A stretch of DNA of 64,000 bases from Thiocystis violascens (lineage in GTDB: Bacteria > Pseudomonadota > Gammaproteobacteria > Chromatiales > Chromatiaceae): NCBI GenBank assembly GCA_020721065.1, contig DYNM01000013.1:1-64000 (forward strand), in the 5' to 3' direction. Below the pieces are notes generated by a model. It had not been told where the DNA came from, searched no databases, and saw nothing but the letters and a program-made list of their open reading frames with translations. Made by a program: the position numbers and the translations under genes. Positions 63,400-64,000 of this stretch are shown here, piece by piece. Each line of letters begins with the position of its first letter. Position 1 is the first letter of the stretch.

Positions 63400-64000
63400 A
63401 TGTCGATTTTGGTTGCGCTCAATCATAAAACTGAATACCGCTTTGATCGTTCAGTCACTCTTTCACCGCATATTGTGCGCTTGCGTCCTGCGCCGCATTG
63501 CCGCACTTCTATTCGTTCTTATGCGTTAAACATTGAACCCGCAGAACATTTCATCAATTGGCAACAAGACGCCTTTGGCAATTATTTAGCGCGGCTGGTA
63601 TTTCCAGAAAAAACGCGCAAATTGTCAATTGAGGTTGATGTCATCGCCGAGATGATTACGATCAATCCTTTTGATTTCTTTCTCGAAGAATACGCTTTTT
63701 ATTATCCGTTCCAATATGAACCGGAATTGCGTCAAGAACTCGCGCCGTATTTGGAGCGTACTGAAAGTGGCTCGCTATTAAAAAAGTGGTTGACCGGAGT
63801 CAATCGCACGCGCCGCGAGACGGTTTATTTTTTGGTTGATTTGAATCAGCGGCTGCACGCGGACATCGGTTATGTGATTCGGTTGGAGCCGGGCGTGCAA
63901 ACCTGCGAGAAGACGCTCCGCAGCGGCAAGGGTTCATGCCGCGATACCGCGTGGCTGTTGGTGCAGATTCTGCGTCATCTGGGGCTGGCAGCGCGGTTTG
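63400..64000 (+). CDS. Transglutaminase-like protein, truncated by the window edge
   Basis: The first 200 residues of a gene that runs past the right edge. The N-terminal domain (MSILVALNHKTEYRFDRSV, LSPHIVRLRPAPHCRTSIRSY) is the bacterial transglutaminase-like N-terminal domain, and the core begins with GKGSCRDTAWLLVQ, where Cys near 179 is the predicted nucleophile. Such proteins are often long and paired with DUF403/DUF404 genes. AAGGAAT lies upstream of the ATG. The start is 68 bp after yacG. Confidence 0.88.
   Translation, partial: MSILVALNHKTEYRFDRSVTLSPHIVRLRPAPHCRTSIRSYALNIEPAEHFINWQQDAFGNYLARLVFPEKTRKLSIEVDVIAEMITINPFDFFLEEYAFYYPFQYEPELRQELAPYLERTESGSLLKKWLTGVNRTRRETVYFLVDLNQRLHADIGYVIRLEPGVQTCEKTLRSGKGSCRDTAWLLVQILRHLGLAARF

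Overview
The window comes from a gammaproteobacterium with roughly even base composition, most likely a sulfur-oxidising autotroph of the Thiotrichales/Chromatiales type. The evidence is the gene set: an ndk-rlmN-pilW-rodZ-hisS-yfgM-bamB-der cluster, zapD, yacG and an FNR that keeps its Fe-S cysteines (gammaproteobacterial), together with phosphoribulokinase, a tusA-dsrE2 sulfur-trafficking pair and a RuBisCO-like protein. The genus cannot be fixed from sequence reading alone. No tRNA, CRISPR array, insertion sequence or prophage was seen.

Layout. Positions 1-233 hold, on the minus strand, tandem rRNA promoters and a boxA leader for an rRNA operon lying just left of the window. Positions 234-10217 are one tight minus-strand envelope operon: a secreted Cys-rich PPC protein, SapC, the Wzm/Wzt ABC polysaccharide exporter and a 1775-residue methyltransferase/glycosyltransferase fusion. 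Next come a pmbA-tldD protease pair, fnr, tusA-dsrE2, infA, a nucleotide cyclase fused to PilZ, an MFS carrier divergent from prk, a SPOR protein, a trypsin-like protease, an RpfE-like protein and a 1007-residue RTX protein (23686-26709). Positions 26801-31186 carry yjdM, a LysR regulator, a GGDEF diguanylate cyclase, an FmdB zinc-ribbon protein and moaA.

Positions 31183-34519 form a vitamin B12 module: a cobalamin riboswitch, btuB and cobT. A glutaminyl cyclase, a GT39 glycosyltransferase, a PAP2 phosphatase and a Pat-type acyl-CoA synthetase/acetyltransferase follow, then about 0.5 kb of very AT-rich non-coding DNA. Positions 41182-49475 are the conserved der-to-ndk housekeeping cluster, which lacks ispG. 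The right part holds a PilB/GspE-like ATPase with MshEN-like repeats, an HDOD protein, an A-type Fe-S carrier with SufE, the RuBisCO-like protein, nadA, guaB, two unfamiliar proteins, zapD, a patatin of the type Vd autotransporter kind, yacG and a truncated transglutaminase-like gene.

Two families of dispersed intergenic repeat run through the window. One is a roughly 75-130 bp element built on inverted GTTGTCA/TGACAAC arms and GGAGTGACGCA/TGCGTCACTCC ends, found at 14457, 37787, 43974 and 53405, with a probable decayed copy at 14641. The other is a C-rich/G-rich hairpin found at 32280, 41137 and 42678; the last copy lies inside the bamB reading frame and encodes PPFFKGG. Three genes (a GGEEF cyclase, a PilZ-linked nucleotide cyclase and an MshEN-like ATPase) point to c-di-GMP control of surface functions.
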